Below, one piece after another: positions 15,536 through 24,002 of a DNA stretch of 45,786 bases. Source of the stretch: Prevotellaceae bacterium UBA4372 (GTDB lineage Bacteria; Bacteroidota; Bacteroidia; Bacteroidales; Bacteroidaceae). Position numbers and translations under genes: made by a program. The first letter of the stretch is position 1. Each line of letters opens with the position of its first letter. Under the pieces are notes generated by a model, which was not told where the DNA came from, did not search any database, and saw only the letters and a list, made by a program, of their open reading frames with translations. The DNA is taken from positions 126,559 to 172,344 of the forward strand of contig DGSC01000017.1 of NCBI GenBank assembly GCA_002391275.1, written 5' to 3'.

Positions 15536-17182
15536 TTACTCGAGGTCCTTGCAATACTTGACGCCGATGTTGTCGTAGAGTTGTTTCATGTGTTGCAAGC
15601 GCAGCTTAAAGTCGTCGAAGTTCTTGTTTTCAGGCGTGCACCACTGTACCTCGCTGATTGCATCGAGACGCGGCAGCAACATATAGAAGACATGCTCTGG
15701 CGAAGCGATATACTCGGTCCAGAGATTCACCTGCGCGCCCAGGATATACTGCTGTTCATCGTCGCTGAGTGTGCCAGGCTGCAAGGGCTCGAAGGAATAC
15801 ACCTTGCTTGCCGGCAGGTAGCCACCGATGCCCAGGGGCTGTTTCCACGGGTCCTTGAGCTGATAGTGGTCGATGTAGCAGTAGTCGTTGGGCGACATGA
15901 TGACCCTGTGCTTCTGGCGTGCAGCCTCCACACCGCCTTTGACACCTCGCCACGACATTACGGTAGCCCCTGGCGTGAGGCCGCCTTCGAGGATCTCATC
16001 CCACCCGATGATGTCGCGTCCGCGGCTGGCAAGGTACATCTCAACCTCATGGTTGATATAGGCCTGCAGCTGGTTTTCGACGCTATGTTTGCCATCTGCG
16101 GTCAATCCGAGTTCCTTGATCTTGGCCTGACATTTGGGACATTCTTTCCACCGGACCTTAGGACATTCGTCGCCACCAATATGTATGAATTTCGACGGGA
16201 AGACGTCGCAGAGCTCGCCCAAGACAGTCTTGAGGAAAGTCAAAGTCTCGGGATTTCCGGCGCAAAGCACCTCCTGGCTCACGCCCCACATCTGCCAAAC
16301 AGGATAAGGTCCTCCGGTGCAACCGAGGTTAGGATAAACGTGCAAGGCCCCTTGCATGTGGCCAGGCAGGTCTATCTCGGGAATAACATTCACATACCTC
16401 TCAGCGGCATAATTGACGATTTCGCGACATTGTTCCTGCGTGTAGTAGCCTCCATAGCGCTGACCGTCGAAGACGCCTGTATTGCGCCCCAAGACGGTTT
16501 GCTCGCGGACACTACCCTGTTTGGCCAATTCGGGCAGGGCCTTCACCTCGAAGCGCCATCCCTGGTCCTCGGTGAGATGCCAGTGGAGCTGGTTGCAGCC
16601 GTGGAGAGCCAGCATGTCGATATAGCGCTTGATGACATCTACGCTGAAGAAGTGGCGCGCCGTGTCGAAGTGTGCACCACGATAGACGAAGCGTGGACGG
16701 TCCTTGACCGTAGCGAATGGCAGGCTCACCTCGTTCAGCGGTGTTGCACTTACAGGCAGCGCCTTGCGCAACGTCTGGGCAGCCCGGAACAGGGCCACCG
16801 GCTTTACGGCAGAGATGGCAAGGCCCTTGGCATCGACCGTCAGGGTGTAAGCCTCGTCGTCCTGAGGAACGGCAGCCACGCCCTTTTGGGTCTTTCGCGG
16901 TGGAGCAATGCTAAGCCGCACAGAAGCATGCTTATCATCGGGGGTTAGCTTGAGACGGATGCCCGTCACCTCTTCCACCCAGGTGCAAAGGAACTGGGCA
17001 TTACGGGCAATCTCCGGGTTTGAAGCATCGTAGGCCACTCCCATGCCGGTGCTCAGGGCAAAGGACTTTGTGTCGTCGACATTGACCGACAACGGCAACG
17101 GGATGGTACGGAAGTCAACCTGTCCGGCCCAAAGCGAGCCACAGGCTAAAAGAAGCATCAATAAGGCAAGATTTCTTTTCAT
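15536..17182 (-). CDS. Secreted beta-N-acetylhexosaminidase (GH20)
   Basis: Removes terminal GlcNAc or GalNAc from glycans in the periplasm or at the surface. The 548-residue protein has a signal peptide (1-19, cleaved after LWA), a GH20b-like N-terminal domain (about 24-160) and the GH20 barrel: FVYRGAHFDTARHFF, LHWHLTEDQGWRFE, VIPEIDLPGHM, the catalytic pair in HIGGDE (Asp-338, Glu-339), the second-half Trp motif GWDEIL, and LWTEY near the end. All active-site motifs are present, so it should be active. It precedes the ABC ATPase gene in one transcript. Confidence 0.95.
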   Translation of the reverse strand: MKRNLALLMLLLACGSLWAGQVDFRTIPLPLSVNVDDTKSFALSTGMGVAYDASNPEIARNAQFLCTWVEEVTGIRLKLTPDDKHASVRLSIAPPRKTQKGVAAVPQDDEAYTLTVDAKGLAISAVKPVALFRAAQTLRKALPVSATPLNEVSLPFATVKDRPRFVYRGAHFDTARHFFSVDVIKRYIDMLALHGCNQLHWHLTEDQGWRFEVKALPELAKQGSVREQTVLGRNTGVFDGQRYGGYYTQEQCREIVNYAAERYVNVIPEIDLPGHMQGALHVYPNLGCTGGPYPVWQMWGVSQEVLCAGNPETLTFLKTVLGELCDVFPSKFIHIGGDECPKVRWKECPKCQAKIKELGLTADGKHSVENQLQAYINHEVEMYLASRGRDIIGWDEILEGGLTPGATVMSWRGVKGGVEAARQKHRVIMSPNDYCYIDHYQLKDPWKQPLGIGGYLPASKVYSFEPLQPGTLSDDEQQYILGAQVNLWTEYIASPEHVFYMLLPRLDAISEVQWCTPENKNFDDFKLRLQHMKQLYDNIGVKYCKDLE

Positions 17183-17222
17183 AGCTTATCTTAGTTTGAA
17201 TTGATTATACGCTTTCCGTCTG

Positions 17223-17230
17223 CAAATATA
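17223..17230 (-). promoter_or_regulatory. -7 promoter box for the GH20 gene
   Basis: The minus strand reads TATATTTG, matching TAnnTTTG, 40 bp upstream of the ATG at 17182. Confidence 0.6.
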
Positions 17231-17326
17231 ATCTATTTTCCATTATCCGCGCGCGCGAAACATATTATTTTTACGCACGCGTGAGAATTCTGGTTTTACG
17301 GTGCATAAAAAGACGCTTAGCCAAAG

Positions 17327-17457
17327 GAGGTTTCCACATGCGCCTAAGTAGATTTTCCAACACACCTAAGAGAATTGGTCAATGCACCTAAGAGAATTGG
17401 ACAATGCACCTAAGAGAATTGGACGATGCACCTAAGAGAATTGAAAACACGCCTAAA
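17327..17457 (-). repeat. 22-bp tandem repeat array 2 (about six units)
   Basis: Read on the minus strand, units starting CTTAGG recur every 22 bp at 17348, 17370, 17392, 17414 and 17436, with a first 21-bp unit from 17457. The three central units are nearly identical (CTTAGGTGCATYG then CAATTCT). A further degenerate CTTTGG unit may extend it to 17305. It lies in the 418-bp gap 17183-17600, downstream of the C1B peptidase terminator and upstream of the GH20 promoter. Confidence 0.9.
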
Positions 17458-17495
17458 TTGTTTGAATTTCACGACAAGCCGTCAGACGGATAACA

Positions 17496-17551
17496 TCTAA
17501 AAGGAACAAAGCAGCCCCCGGCCTGGTCTGAAAGGACCGAGCCGGGGGCTG
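17496..17551 (-). terminator. Terminator of the peptidase operon (minus strand)
   Basis: A perfect 11-bp GC-rich stem (17512-17522 with 17541-17551), with further GGTC/GACC pairing inside, is followed on the minus strand by a T-rich tract ending TTCCTTTT. It lies 49 bp after the C1B peptidase stop. Confidence 0.85.
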
Positions 17552-17600
17552 AACGTATTTACCCACCCTTAGCGAGGATGGAGCAAGGGAGAAATGGAAA

Positions 17601-18806
17601 TCAGATGCCGAGTTTCTGACGGATGTCGGCGGGAATAGCCTTCTTGTTGATCATGAAATCCATGGTCTTAGCTGCCACGAAAGCCTTGGTCATGTACCAA
17701 ATGCCTTTGTAGTCGCCTGTCTCGCCCCATGAATTCTTAACCATATAGTACTCGCGGCCATTCTGGTCCTTGGCAAGACCATAGATGTGCATGCCGTGGT
17801 CGTCGGTCAGTTCCCAGTTGTCGAATTCCTTCTGACGCTGTTCCTGCGAGGGAGTCATCTCGGGAGCGGCAACTCCGAGGCTCTCCAGGAGATTGCGCTT
17901 CTCTGCAGGCTGCAGCTTGAGCCAGCGGGCCTGGTCGGAGCCTGTGAGCGACTGCGCCTTCTTGGTGTCGTAGAGAATGCCGAGGCCCTGACGTGTGAAG
18001 CCTTCTTCGCTCACGTCACCACCCCAAGCTACAGTGTAGCCATTGTCGAGAGCATTGTCGATAATGCGCATCATCTCGTCCATAGGCACGTTGTAGCTGT
18101 GGTCCCAGCGCCAGTTGTCCTGCACCTCCACGGGGAAGCTGGTATAGAAAGGATGGTGGGTATAGCTGGTGATGCTCACGTAGTCGTTCCAGTCGATGCC
18201 AAGGCTTGCGGCGAAGGTTTTGGGCGTATACTCCACTCCTTCGTACTTGAACTTTTCGGGCACTTTGCCGAGGTAAGCATCGAGGATGCCTTGGAGCGCG
18301 GGCTTCCACTGCGAAGAGATGGTCTTGGCCTTGCTCTTGGCAACAGCGTCTACGTATGGCGACATGACATCAAAGAACTCGTTGAAATTGGCCAGCGAGT
18401 CGCCCGTCATGGTGCCAGGCAACGGCATAGCGTCCTCGGGGCAGATGCCATGATTCTTGATGGTGATAAGCACATCGCCCGCCGAGCCGCCCTGTGCGAA
18501 CTGACTATCGCCATGCATGCGCACGGTAAGTTCTGCGCGTTCCATGTAATCGTGGTTGGCGATGAACATCTCGCAAAGGTCGTAAGTCTTGCCCGTAGCC
18601 TTGAGAATCTCGCTCTCGAAGAAGCTGAGGGTTGAATAGGCCCAGCATGTGCCGCTACGATTCTGGTTCTTGATGCTGGTGATGGGCAACTGCTTCACCA
18701 CGGTGAACACGGGTTTGTTGCTGTTCTCGTCTTTCTGCTTTTTCTTGGCAGCAAAAGTGGGCGAAGCCACGAGCACTGCCAGCAGGATGGGAATAAGTTT
18801 TCTCAT
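17601..18806 (-). CDS. Secreted C1B-family cysteine aminopeptidase (bleomycin hydrolase/PepC type)
   Basis: A papain-fold cysteine peptidase that trims peptides. The catalytic Gln and Cys are visible in KNQNRSGTCWAYS (Gln-48, Cys-54), the His in DDHGMHIYG (His-337) and the Asn in VKNSWG (Asn-358). A signal peptide (1-19, cleaved near TFA/A) shows export, whereas classic PepC/BLMH enzymes are cytoplasmic; secreted forms are common in Bacteroidales. Its 401 residues are slightly shorter than the usual 440-450. It is the last gene of a minus-strand operon, 30 bp after the M24 peptidase, and is followed by a strong terminator. Confidence 0.93.
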   Translation of the reverse strand: MRKLIPILLAVLVASPTFAAKKKQKDENSNKPVFTVVKQLPITSIKNQNRSGTCWAYSTLSFFESEILKATGKTYDLCEMFIANHDYMERAELTVRMHGDSQFAQGGSAGDVLITIKNHGICPEDAMPLPGTMTGDSLANFNEFFDVMSPYVDAVAKSKAKTISSQWKPALQGILDAYLGKVPEKFKYEGVEYTPKTFAASLGIDWNDYVSITSYTHHPFYTSFPVEVQDNWRWDHSYNVPMDEMMRIIDNALDNGYTVAWGGDVSEEGFTRQGLGILYDTKKAQSLTGSDQARWLKLQPAEKRNLLESLGVAAPEMTPSQEQRQKEFDNWELTDDHGMHIYGLAKDQNGREYYMVKNSWGETGDYKGIWYMTKAFVAAKTMDFMINKKAIPADIRQKLGI

Positions 18807-18836
18807 AATTAAAAAAATTGGGAGTTAATGTTTCAT

Positions 18837-20237
18837 TTATCTTGCTTCAAGAAATTGTTCGAGTTCATCGATGTGGTAAGGTATCATCTTCTCTCCTAAG
18901 TAGCGAGCGCCCGTAGCGGTGATAAGCAGGTCGTCCTCAAGGCGAATGCCTCCGAAGTCCTTGAACGTTTCAATACGGTCGAAATTGAGGAACTCCTTGC
19001 AGTGGCCGCTTGCACGCCATTCGTCGATAAGTGCGGGGATGAAGTAGATGCCCGGTTCGTCGGTCATGACATAGCCTTCTTGCAGGCGACGGCCGAAGCG
19101 CAGGGCATTTGTGCCGAACTGATCGAGCCGAGGCTGCACCTCATCATCGAAGCCAACATAGGTCTGTCCAAGGCCTTCCATGTCGTGCACATCCATGCCC
19201 ATGGCATGTCCCAGGCCATGAGGGAAGAACATGGCATGAGCCCCGGCCTCAAGAGCATCCTCGGTGTTGCCTTTCATCAGCCCGAGAGCTTTGAGCCCTT
19301 CCGTAATGACACGCGCGGCCTCGAAATGGACATCCCACCATTTCATGCCCGGGCGTGCTATCTCAAAGGCACGGTCGTGAGCATCTACGACAATCTGGTA
19401 GATGTCGCGCTGCCGGGCATCAAAGCGGCCGCTTATGGGCGTGGTGCGGGTGTTGTCGGAGCAATAGTTTTCGTTAGTCTCGGCACCGCAGTCGCACAAC
19501 ATCAGGCGACCGGCCTCAAGGGGACGGGGCGACGGATAGCCGTGCATGATTTCGCCGTGCATCGAGAGTATGCTGGGGAAGCTTACGATGCAGCCCTTAG
19601 AGGAAGCTATGCCACTGATGCGGCCGGCTATCTCCTGCTCTGTGACGCCCGGACGGCAGAGCCGCATGGCTGTGGTGTGCATCTCGTAGCCTATCGCACA
19701 AGCACGTTCTATTTCAGCCACCTCTTCGGCCGACTTCACAATACGTTGTGCCACCACGGCATGTATCAAGGGCAAACTGGCCGCAGCACGTTGGTCGCGG
19801 GGATGTATGCCCGTGAGGTCCATGATCTGAATCATGATGTCGTGGCGGTAAGGAGGCAGGAAGTGCAGCTTACGACCCTGGCTGCGTGCCTTGTCGACAA
19901 GTTCCTTGAGAGCTCCCATGGGTGCACTCTTGGCAACGCCTGCCTGGGCGGCCATGTCGGCAACGCTGTCCACAGAACCAAACCAGACGATATCTTCGAT
20001 GTCGATGTCGTTGCCGATGAGCCACTCGTCGCCCGAGTCGGCATCTATCACGCCTACAAGACCGTCGCGCTGCAGACCGAAGTAATAGAGGAACGAGCTG
20101 TCTTGACGAAACTTATAGCCGTTGGATGGATAGTTCACAGGCGCGTCGTTGTTGCCGAAAAGGACAATCAGGCCATTGCCCACTCTCTGCCGTAGCAGAG
20201 CACGACGCTCAACATAAGTTTGTTTTGAGAAAAGCAT
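18837..20237 (-). CDS. Xaa-Pro aminopeptidase (M24B, aminopeptidase P type)
   Basis: Cleaves the N-terminal residue before proline in peptides, using two metal ions; no signal peptide, so cytoplasmic. The 466-residue protein has the creatinase N-terminal domain (about 1-165) and the pita-bread metallopeptidase domain. The likely ligands are in LMLCDCGAET and YCSDNTRT (Asp pair), FFPHGLGHAMGMDVHD (His), TDEPGIYF (Glu) and GGIRLEDDLL (Glu). All five ligands appear intact. It sits 27 bp after the small unknown gene and 30 bp before the C1B peptidase, in a four-gene operon devoted mostly to peptide breakdown. Confidence 0.95.
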   Translation of the reverse strand: MLFSKQTYVERRALLRQRVGNGLIVLFGNNDAPVNYPSNGYKFRQDSSFLYYFGLQRDGLVGVIDADSGDEWLIGNDIDIEDIVWFGSVDSVADMAAQAGVAKSAPMGALKELVDKARSQGRKLHFLPPYRHDIMIQIMDLTGIHPRDQRAAASLPLIHAVVAQRIVKSAEEVAEIERACAIGYEMHTTAMRLCRPGVTEQEIAGRISGIASSKGCIVSFPSILSMHGEIMHGYPSPRPLEAGRLMLCDCGAETNENYCSDNTRTTPISGRFDARQRDIYQIVVDAHDRAFEIARPGMKWWDVHFEAARVITEGLKALGLMKGNTEDALEAGAHAMFFPHGLGHAMGMDVHDMEGLGQTYVGFDDEVQPRLDQFGTNALRFGRRLQEGYVMTDEPGIYFIPALIDEWRASGHCKEFLNFDRIETFKDFGGIRLEDDLLITATGARYLGEKMIPYHIDELEQFLEAR

Positions 20238-20264
20238 AATATTTAATGTATCTTAGTTATTGTT

Positions 20265-20564
20265 TCACTCGGGTATATCCCCTCCGGCCGGAGATGCCGG
20301 GGGAGTAGCCCCATCCGCCTTTTGCAGATGTTCGCGTATCATCAGCAGAAGTGCAAACTGGCCTGAATACACAGGCTTACTTTCCATTTGGGCACGCAGC
20401 TTGTTGACAAACTGATGTACGCAAGTATGCAGGTCGGCAATGAACATAGACGGGCTGAGCTGCAGCGAGGCGGGCAGCTCGTCGACATGTTCGTCGAACC
20501 ATCGGAAGCACTCCTGCACTTCTTCGGCGGTGTATGTTTTCTTGAAATGTGTGTTCTCTGCCAT
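20265..20564 (-). CDS. Small conserved-looking protein of unknown function in the peptidase operon
   Basis: A 99-residue soluble protein with no signal peptide or membrane segment, begins MAENTHFKKTYTAEEV. Residues about 10-85 look like an all-helical domain (AEEVQECFRWFDEHVDELP, then FIADLHTCVHQFVNKLRAQM and FALLLMIREHLQKA); the last 12 are Pro/Ala/Gly-rich. I do not recognise the family with confidence. An alternative ATG at 20579 would add five residues and overlap the stop of the upstream C11 gene by 7 nt, giving translational coupling. The gene lies between a C11 peptidase lipoprotein and aminopeptidase P. Confidence 0.75.
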   Translation of the reverse strand: MAENTHFKKTYTAEEVQECFRWFDEHVDELPASLQLSPSMFIADLHTCVHQFVNKLRAQMESKPVYSGQFALLLMIREHLQKADGATPPASPAGGDIPE

Positions 20565-20572
20565 AGTTGTTG

Positions 20573-21784
20573 TCACCATCCGGTCTGGTCGAAACCTGCG
20601 GCTTCGTACCAGTCGAAGTCATGATAGGCTTGTGTCCACCCCTTTGAGTCGTAGTAGCTGTCGGGAACGAACTGCGACACAGCGCCGCAGTTATCGGGGT
20701 CTGTCACTTGCTGAAGCCAGTAGGTAGCTGCCGAAGCCCAATAAGTGGAAATCTTCTGAATGGGCACCGCCGTCTCGAACGTCTTGCGCCAAGTGCTGAA
20801 CGACTCTGCCGAACAGTTGTGGTAAAAGAGGTTTACTATGTCGTAATACTCGGAAAAAGTATTTGAATGGACTTTGGGATAATAACGTTGAACCGAGGAT
20901 ATCTCCGGAACCTGGTGGCCTCCGAAAACCTCCTGCACGAGCGGACGGGTAGCACGGGCCAGCTCTTCGAGCTTATCGGTGCGCACGGCTGAAAGGATGG
21001 CCCCGCCATATTCCGAGTGTCCGCCGCCAGATACATAGTAATCGTAGTAGGAGTTTATGGCTTCAAGAATATTGCCTCTGGCCAATGCGGGCAGCACCAA
21101 CGTGTAAGGAGCCCCGTCGCCGGGAATCTCTGCCGGAGAAGCTATGACGTAATCGGTAACGTTGCGCAATTGATAGGCCACTTCTATACACTGCATGAAG
21201 CAGGCATCAAAGAACAGGAAGTCTGTATGAGGATGGTGAGCCAATATGCGGGCAAGCGTAGGCACGGCAAGCTGGGGACCATTATCGGTTGAGCCTGAGC
21301 GAGCTCCATTATCGATGCCAAAAGTGCGACGCGGAGCTGCACTACGGTTTTGGGGCACCCATCCGGAGGCATGGCTCCAGAAAATAATACCATAATGTTC
21401 GGCGGGAAAAAAGCGGAAGAAGTCGCTTAGGACGGCTTCCATCTCGGTGCTGTCAGTCGAACAGACATTGTGGTTGTAGGTCTTTACAGCCTTGAGGCCT
21501 TGCTTCGATGTGCCGTAAAACAACTTACTGCTGTAAAGATTGTCAAAAAAGACTGCCACTTGCACCGAATCAGGCATCGTAGCCAATCCCTTTGCTATTT
21601 CCAAAGAATCGGAAGAGACAAAGCTCCCGAGCGTATTCTCGGCAGCGATATACAAAAACAGGGTCGTCTTCTTCCGATGAACTATTGGTTCATCCGGCCC
21701 ATTGTCGCGGCATGATGCAAAGAACAACAACACTAACGACAGGCTTACAAATAGGCGCAGAAAGGACATGCTACAATGTTTCAT
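20573..21784 (-). CDS. Clostripain-family (C11) cysteine peptidase, lipoprotein
   Basis: A predicted lipoprotein of 403 residues with a hydrophobic signal and lipobox FFASC (Cys-25), so it is anchored in a membrane facing the periplasm or surface. The C11 fold is recognised from LFLYIAAENTL near the start, the catalytic His in IIFWSHASGW (His-138) and the catalytic Cys in LFFDACFMQC (Cys-195). Clostripain relatives usually cut after Arg or Lys. The -7 box ends only 5 nt from this ATG, so either the mRNA is nearly leaderless or translation starts at the ATG at 21769 (MSFLRLF), which also gives a good lipoprotein signal. It is the first gene of the four-gene peptidase operon and divergent from the histidine kinase. 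Confidence 0.88.
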   Translation of the reverse strand: MKHCSMSFLRLFVSLSLVLLFFASCRDNGPDEPIVHRKKTTLFLYIAAENTLGSFVSSDSLEIAKGLATMPDSVQVAVFFDNLYSSKLFYGTSKQGLKAVKTYNHNVCSTDSTEMEAVLSDFFRFFPAEHYGIIFWSHASGWVPQNRSAAPRRTFGIDNGARSGSTDNGPQLAVPTLARILAHHPHTDFLFFDACFMQCIEVAYQLRNVTDYVIASPAEIPGDGAPYTLVLPALARGNILEAINSYYDYYVSGGGHSEYGGAILSAVRTDKLEELARATRPLVQEVFGGHQVPEISSVQRYYPKVHSNTFSEYYDIVNLFYHNCSAESFSTWRKTFETAVPIQKISTYWASAATYWLQQVTDPDNCGAVSQFVPDSYYDSKGWTQAYHDFDWYEAAGFDQTGW

Positions 21785-21789
21785 GGCCG

Positions 21790-21797
21790 CAAAGTTA
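21790..21797 (-). promoter_or_regulatory. -7 promoter box for the peptidase operon
   Basis: The minus strand reads TAACTTTG, a TAnnTTTG match, ending 5 nt upstream of the annotated ATG of the C11 gene. No TTTG -33 box at the usual distance. Confidence 0.65.
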
Positions 21798-21865
21798 CCT
21801 TTTTTTGTTCAAACCACATACTAAAACTACCATCATTTACGTTCTTTTAATAAAATAATGTCAAT

Positions 21866-23029
21866 ATGCAACTGACCGATCACATCCGTATGGTGAAAAT
21901 CATACTCGTCTGCAGCGCCCTGGTGATTTGTGCGCTGTCATTAATATGGTCGCATCTTCTCGTTGCCGACTTGGCCAACGAGGAGCGCAACAGGATGGAG
22001 GTATGGGCTGAAGCCATGCGGTCATTTGAACAAGCCGACGAGCAAACCGACTTGGCACTGGTACTGAAAGTAATCAACGGAAACAACACAATTCCGGTGG
22101 TCGTCCTCTCGCCCGACGGATCGGTGCAGGCCCATCGCAACCTCGACCTCCGGGGATTGGAAGAACCTGAACGGACACAGCGGATCAAGAAAGTGGCACA
22201 AAAGATGCTCCGTGAAGGCAACGTCATCAACATTCATCTCGACGACGACGAAGTCATGCAGATTTGTTACGACGAAAGCCTCATGCTCCGGCGCCTGGCC
22301 CACTACCCGTACATCCAGCTGGGCATAGTGCTCATCTTCGTCGTGGTAGCCATCTTTGCCCTGCTCAGCAGCAAACGAGCCGAGCAGAACAAGGTCTGGG
22401 TAGGATTGTCGAAAGAGACCGCACACCAACTGGGCACGCCAATCTCATCACTGATGGCTTGGACACAAGTGCTACGCGAGAACTATCCCGACGACGAGCT
22501 ACTGCCTGAGATGGACAAAGATGTACACCGTCTGCAGATGATAGCCGAACGATTCTCTAAGATAGGCTCACGTCCGGAGACCCGCCCGGAAAACGTCAAC
22601 GAGGTAATAAACAATGTCATTGAATACATCGGCCGACGCACGAGCAACAGAGTGACCATTACCGCCGAGCTACCTTCTCAACCGCTATATGCCAACCTCA
22701 GCGCCCCCTTGTTTGAATGGGTCGTGGAAAATCTGTGCAAGAACGCGGTCGATGCCATGAACGGATCAGGCAGAATCAACATCTCTGCCTTCGAAGAGCC
22801 CGCACGATACGTCGTCGAAGTAAGCGACACAGGCAAGGGAATACCCAAAAACCGCTTCAAGAGTGTGTTCCAACCCGGCTATACAACCAAGACACGCGGA
22901 TGGGGACTCGGCCTCTCGCTCGCTAAACGTATCATCGAAGAGTACCACCGAGGACGCATCTTCGTCAAGTCGTCCGAATTGAACAAAGGAACAACTTTCC
23001 GTATTGAATTGGATAAAAAAGAAGCTTAA
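21866..23029 (+). CDS. Orphan sensor histidine kinase
   Basis: A membrane-bound two-component sensor of 387 residues. TM1 (about 11-33), a small periplasmic sensing region (about 34-148), TM2 (about 151-168), then the kinase core: H-box SKETAHQLGTPISSL with His-187, N-box WVVENLCKNAVDAM, G1 VSDTGKGIPK, F-box FKSVFQPGYTTK and G2 TRGWGLGLSLAKRI. All catalytic motifs are intact. No response regulator is adjacent, so its partner is elsewhere; the signal is unknown. It is divergent from the C11 peptidase operon across 81 bp. Confidence 0.95.
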   Translation: MQLTDHIRMVKIILVCSALVICALSLIWSHLLVADLANEERNRMEVWAEAMRSFEQADEQTDLALVLKVINGNNTIPVVVLSPDGSVQAHRNLDLRGLEEPERTQRIKKVAQKMLREGNVINIHLDDDEVMQICYDESLMLRRLAHYPYIQLGIVLIFVVVAIFALLSSKRAEQNKVWVGLSKETAHQLGTPISSLMAWTQVLRENYPDDELLPEMDKDVHRLQMIAERFSKIGSRPETRPENVNEVINNVIEYIGRRTSNRVTITAELPSQPLYANLSAPLFEWVVENLCKNAVDAMNGSGRINISAFEEPARYVVEVSDTGKGIPKNRFKSVFQPGYTTKTRGWGLGLSLAKRIIEEYHRGRIFVKSSELNKGTTFRIELDKKEA

Positions 23030-23096
23030 AAAGAATCACAAAACACAAAAAATATCAAACATTAAGCCCGAAAAACTAAACTTTTTAGCCTAAACC

Positions 23097-23127
23097 TTTG
23101 TCACTAAAGAAAAAAGAACTACCTTTG
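23097..23127 (+). promoter_or_regulatory. Consensus promoter for yceD-rpmF(-fabH)
   Basis: TTTG (23097-23100) and TACCTTTG (23120-23127) are 19 bp apart, matching the Bacteroidetes consensus. The -7 box ends 8 nt before the ATG, implying a very short or absent leader. Confidence 0.85.
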
Positions 23128-23135
23128 CCGCCCGT

Positions 23136-23645
23136 ATGGAATGTTCGAGCCTCTATACCATAGCTATGCGCGACTTGCCAATCGAGGGGGCAACCTTTTC
23201 CTGGCATCTCGACGACAGCTTCTTTGAGGCCCTTGATCAGCATGAGATAGAGCACGGAAGCCTCGACGCTACGCTTCGGGTGAAACAAAAAGCAGACGCT
23301 TTCGAGCTCAACGTCGACATCAAAGGCACGGTGGAAATCCCTTGCGACAGATGCCTTGAACCCATGACACAACCCATACACACCGAGGCCACGCTGAAAG
23401 CGAAGCTGGGAGAAACCTACGAAGACGACGGCGAAGTCATCACTATCGCATCGGACAAAGCCGAGCTTGACATAGCATGGAACCTCTACGAGCTCATTGC
23501 GCTCAACATCCCTATCTACCACACTCACCCGGAAGGTGAATGCAGAGAAGAGATCAACAACCTTTTTGCCGCCCGACAAGGCGAGGATGCACCACCGACA
23601 GACGAGAGATGGGAAGCCCTGCGAAGCCTGCTGAGCGACAAATAA
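23136..23645 (+). CDS. yceD: YceD/DUF177 family protein
   Basis: Member of the DUF177 family, encoded beside rpmF in many bacteria and linked to 23S rRNA accumulation. The 169-residue protein has the family features: L..G...F...LDDSFFEAL near the start, FELNVDIKGTVEIPCDRCLEPM with its paired cysteines (CDRC), and an acidic C-terminal half. The N-terminal LYTIAMRDLPIEGATFSW aligns in style with Bacteroidetes relatives before the next Met, which supports the 23136 start over 23166, despite the promoter lying 8 nt upstream. rpmF follows 37 bp later. Confidence 0.9.
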   Translation: MECSSLYTIAMRDLPIEGATFSWHLDDSFFEALDQHEIEHGSLDATLRVKQKADAFELNVDIKGTVEIPCDRCLEPMTQPIHTEATLKAKLGETYEDDGEVITIASDKAELDIAWNLYELIALNIPIYHTHPEGECREEINNLFAARQGEDAPPTDERWEALRSLLSDK

Positions 23646-23682
23646 TAGATGTATATTATAAATCTATAAATAGTAAATCACA

Positions 23683-23865
23683 ATGGCACATCCTAAAAGA
23701 AGACAATCAAAAACACGCACTCTCAAGCGTCGTACTCATGACAAGGCCGTAGCTCCCGCATTGGCAGTATGCCCCAACTGTGGAGAGTTCCACATCTACC
23801 ACACCGTATGCCCTGCTTGCGGCTACTATCGTGGCAAGGTGGCTATTGAGAAGGAAGAAGCGTAA
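23683..23865 (+). CDS. rpmF: 50S ribosomal protein L32
   Basis: A 60-residue component of the large ribosomal subunit. It shows the basic N-terminus MAHPKRRQSKTRT and two CxxC pairs (CPNC and CPAC) that bind zinc, so this is the zinc-binding C+ form. The yceD-rpmF-fabH order is a widely conserved arrangement. The ATG follows an A-rich leader. Confidence 0.98.
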   Translation: MAHPKRRQSKTRTLKRRTHDKAVAPALAVCPNCGEFHIYHTVCPACGYYRGKVAIEKEEA

Positions 23866-23885
23866 ACATTCAATCAAAAATTGAC

Positions 23886-23992
23886 GATTCACAATTCATA
23901 ATTCAATATTCACAATCGCAAAATAGTCTATTGCAGTTTGCAAGTTCAGACAGTGCGGCAGTTGTGAATCATGAATTGTGAATTGTGAATTA
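23886..23992. repeat. Inverted pair of heptanucleotide repeat tracts between rpmF and fabH
   Basis: The left tract (23886-23917) is built from AATTCAC/AATTCAT-type 7-mers; the right tract (23961-23992) holds the reverse complements (GAATTGT twice). Together they form an imperfect inverted repeat of about 30 nt with a 43-nt centre. On RNA this would be a large hairpin just before fabH, ending in a T-run at 23993-23999, so it may act as a partial terminator. Confidence 0.8.
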
Positions 23993-24002
23993 TTTTTTTA
24001 CT

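Noticed and set aside
14915..16948. A 677-codon plus-strand open frame opposite the GH20 and ABC genes
   Set aside because: It is the antisense shadow of two strongly conserved minus-strand genes; its translation shows no family motif and no promoter or start context.
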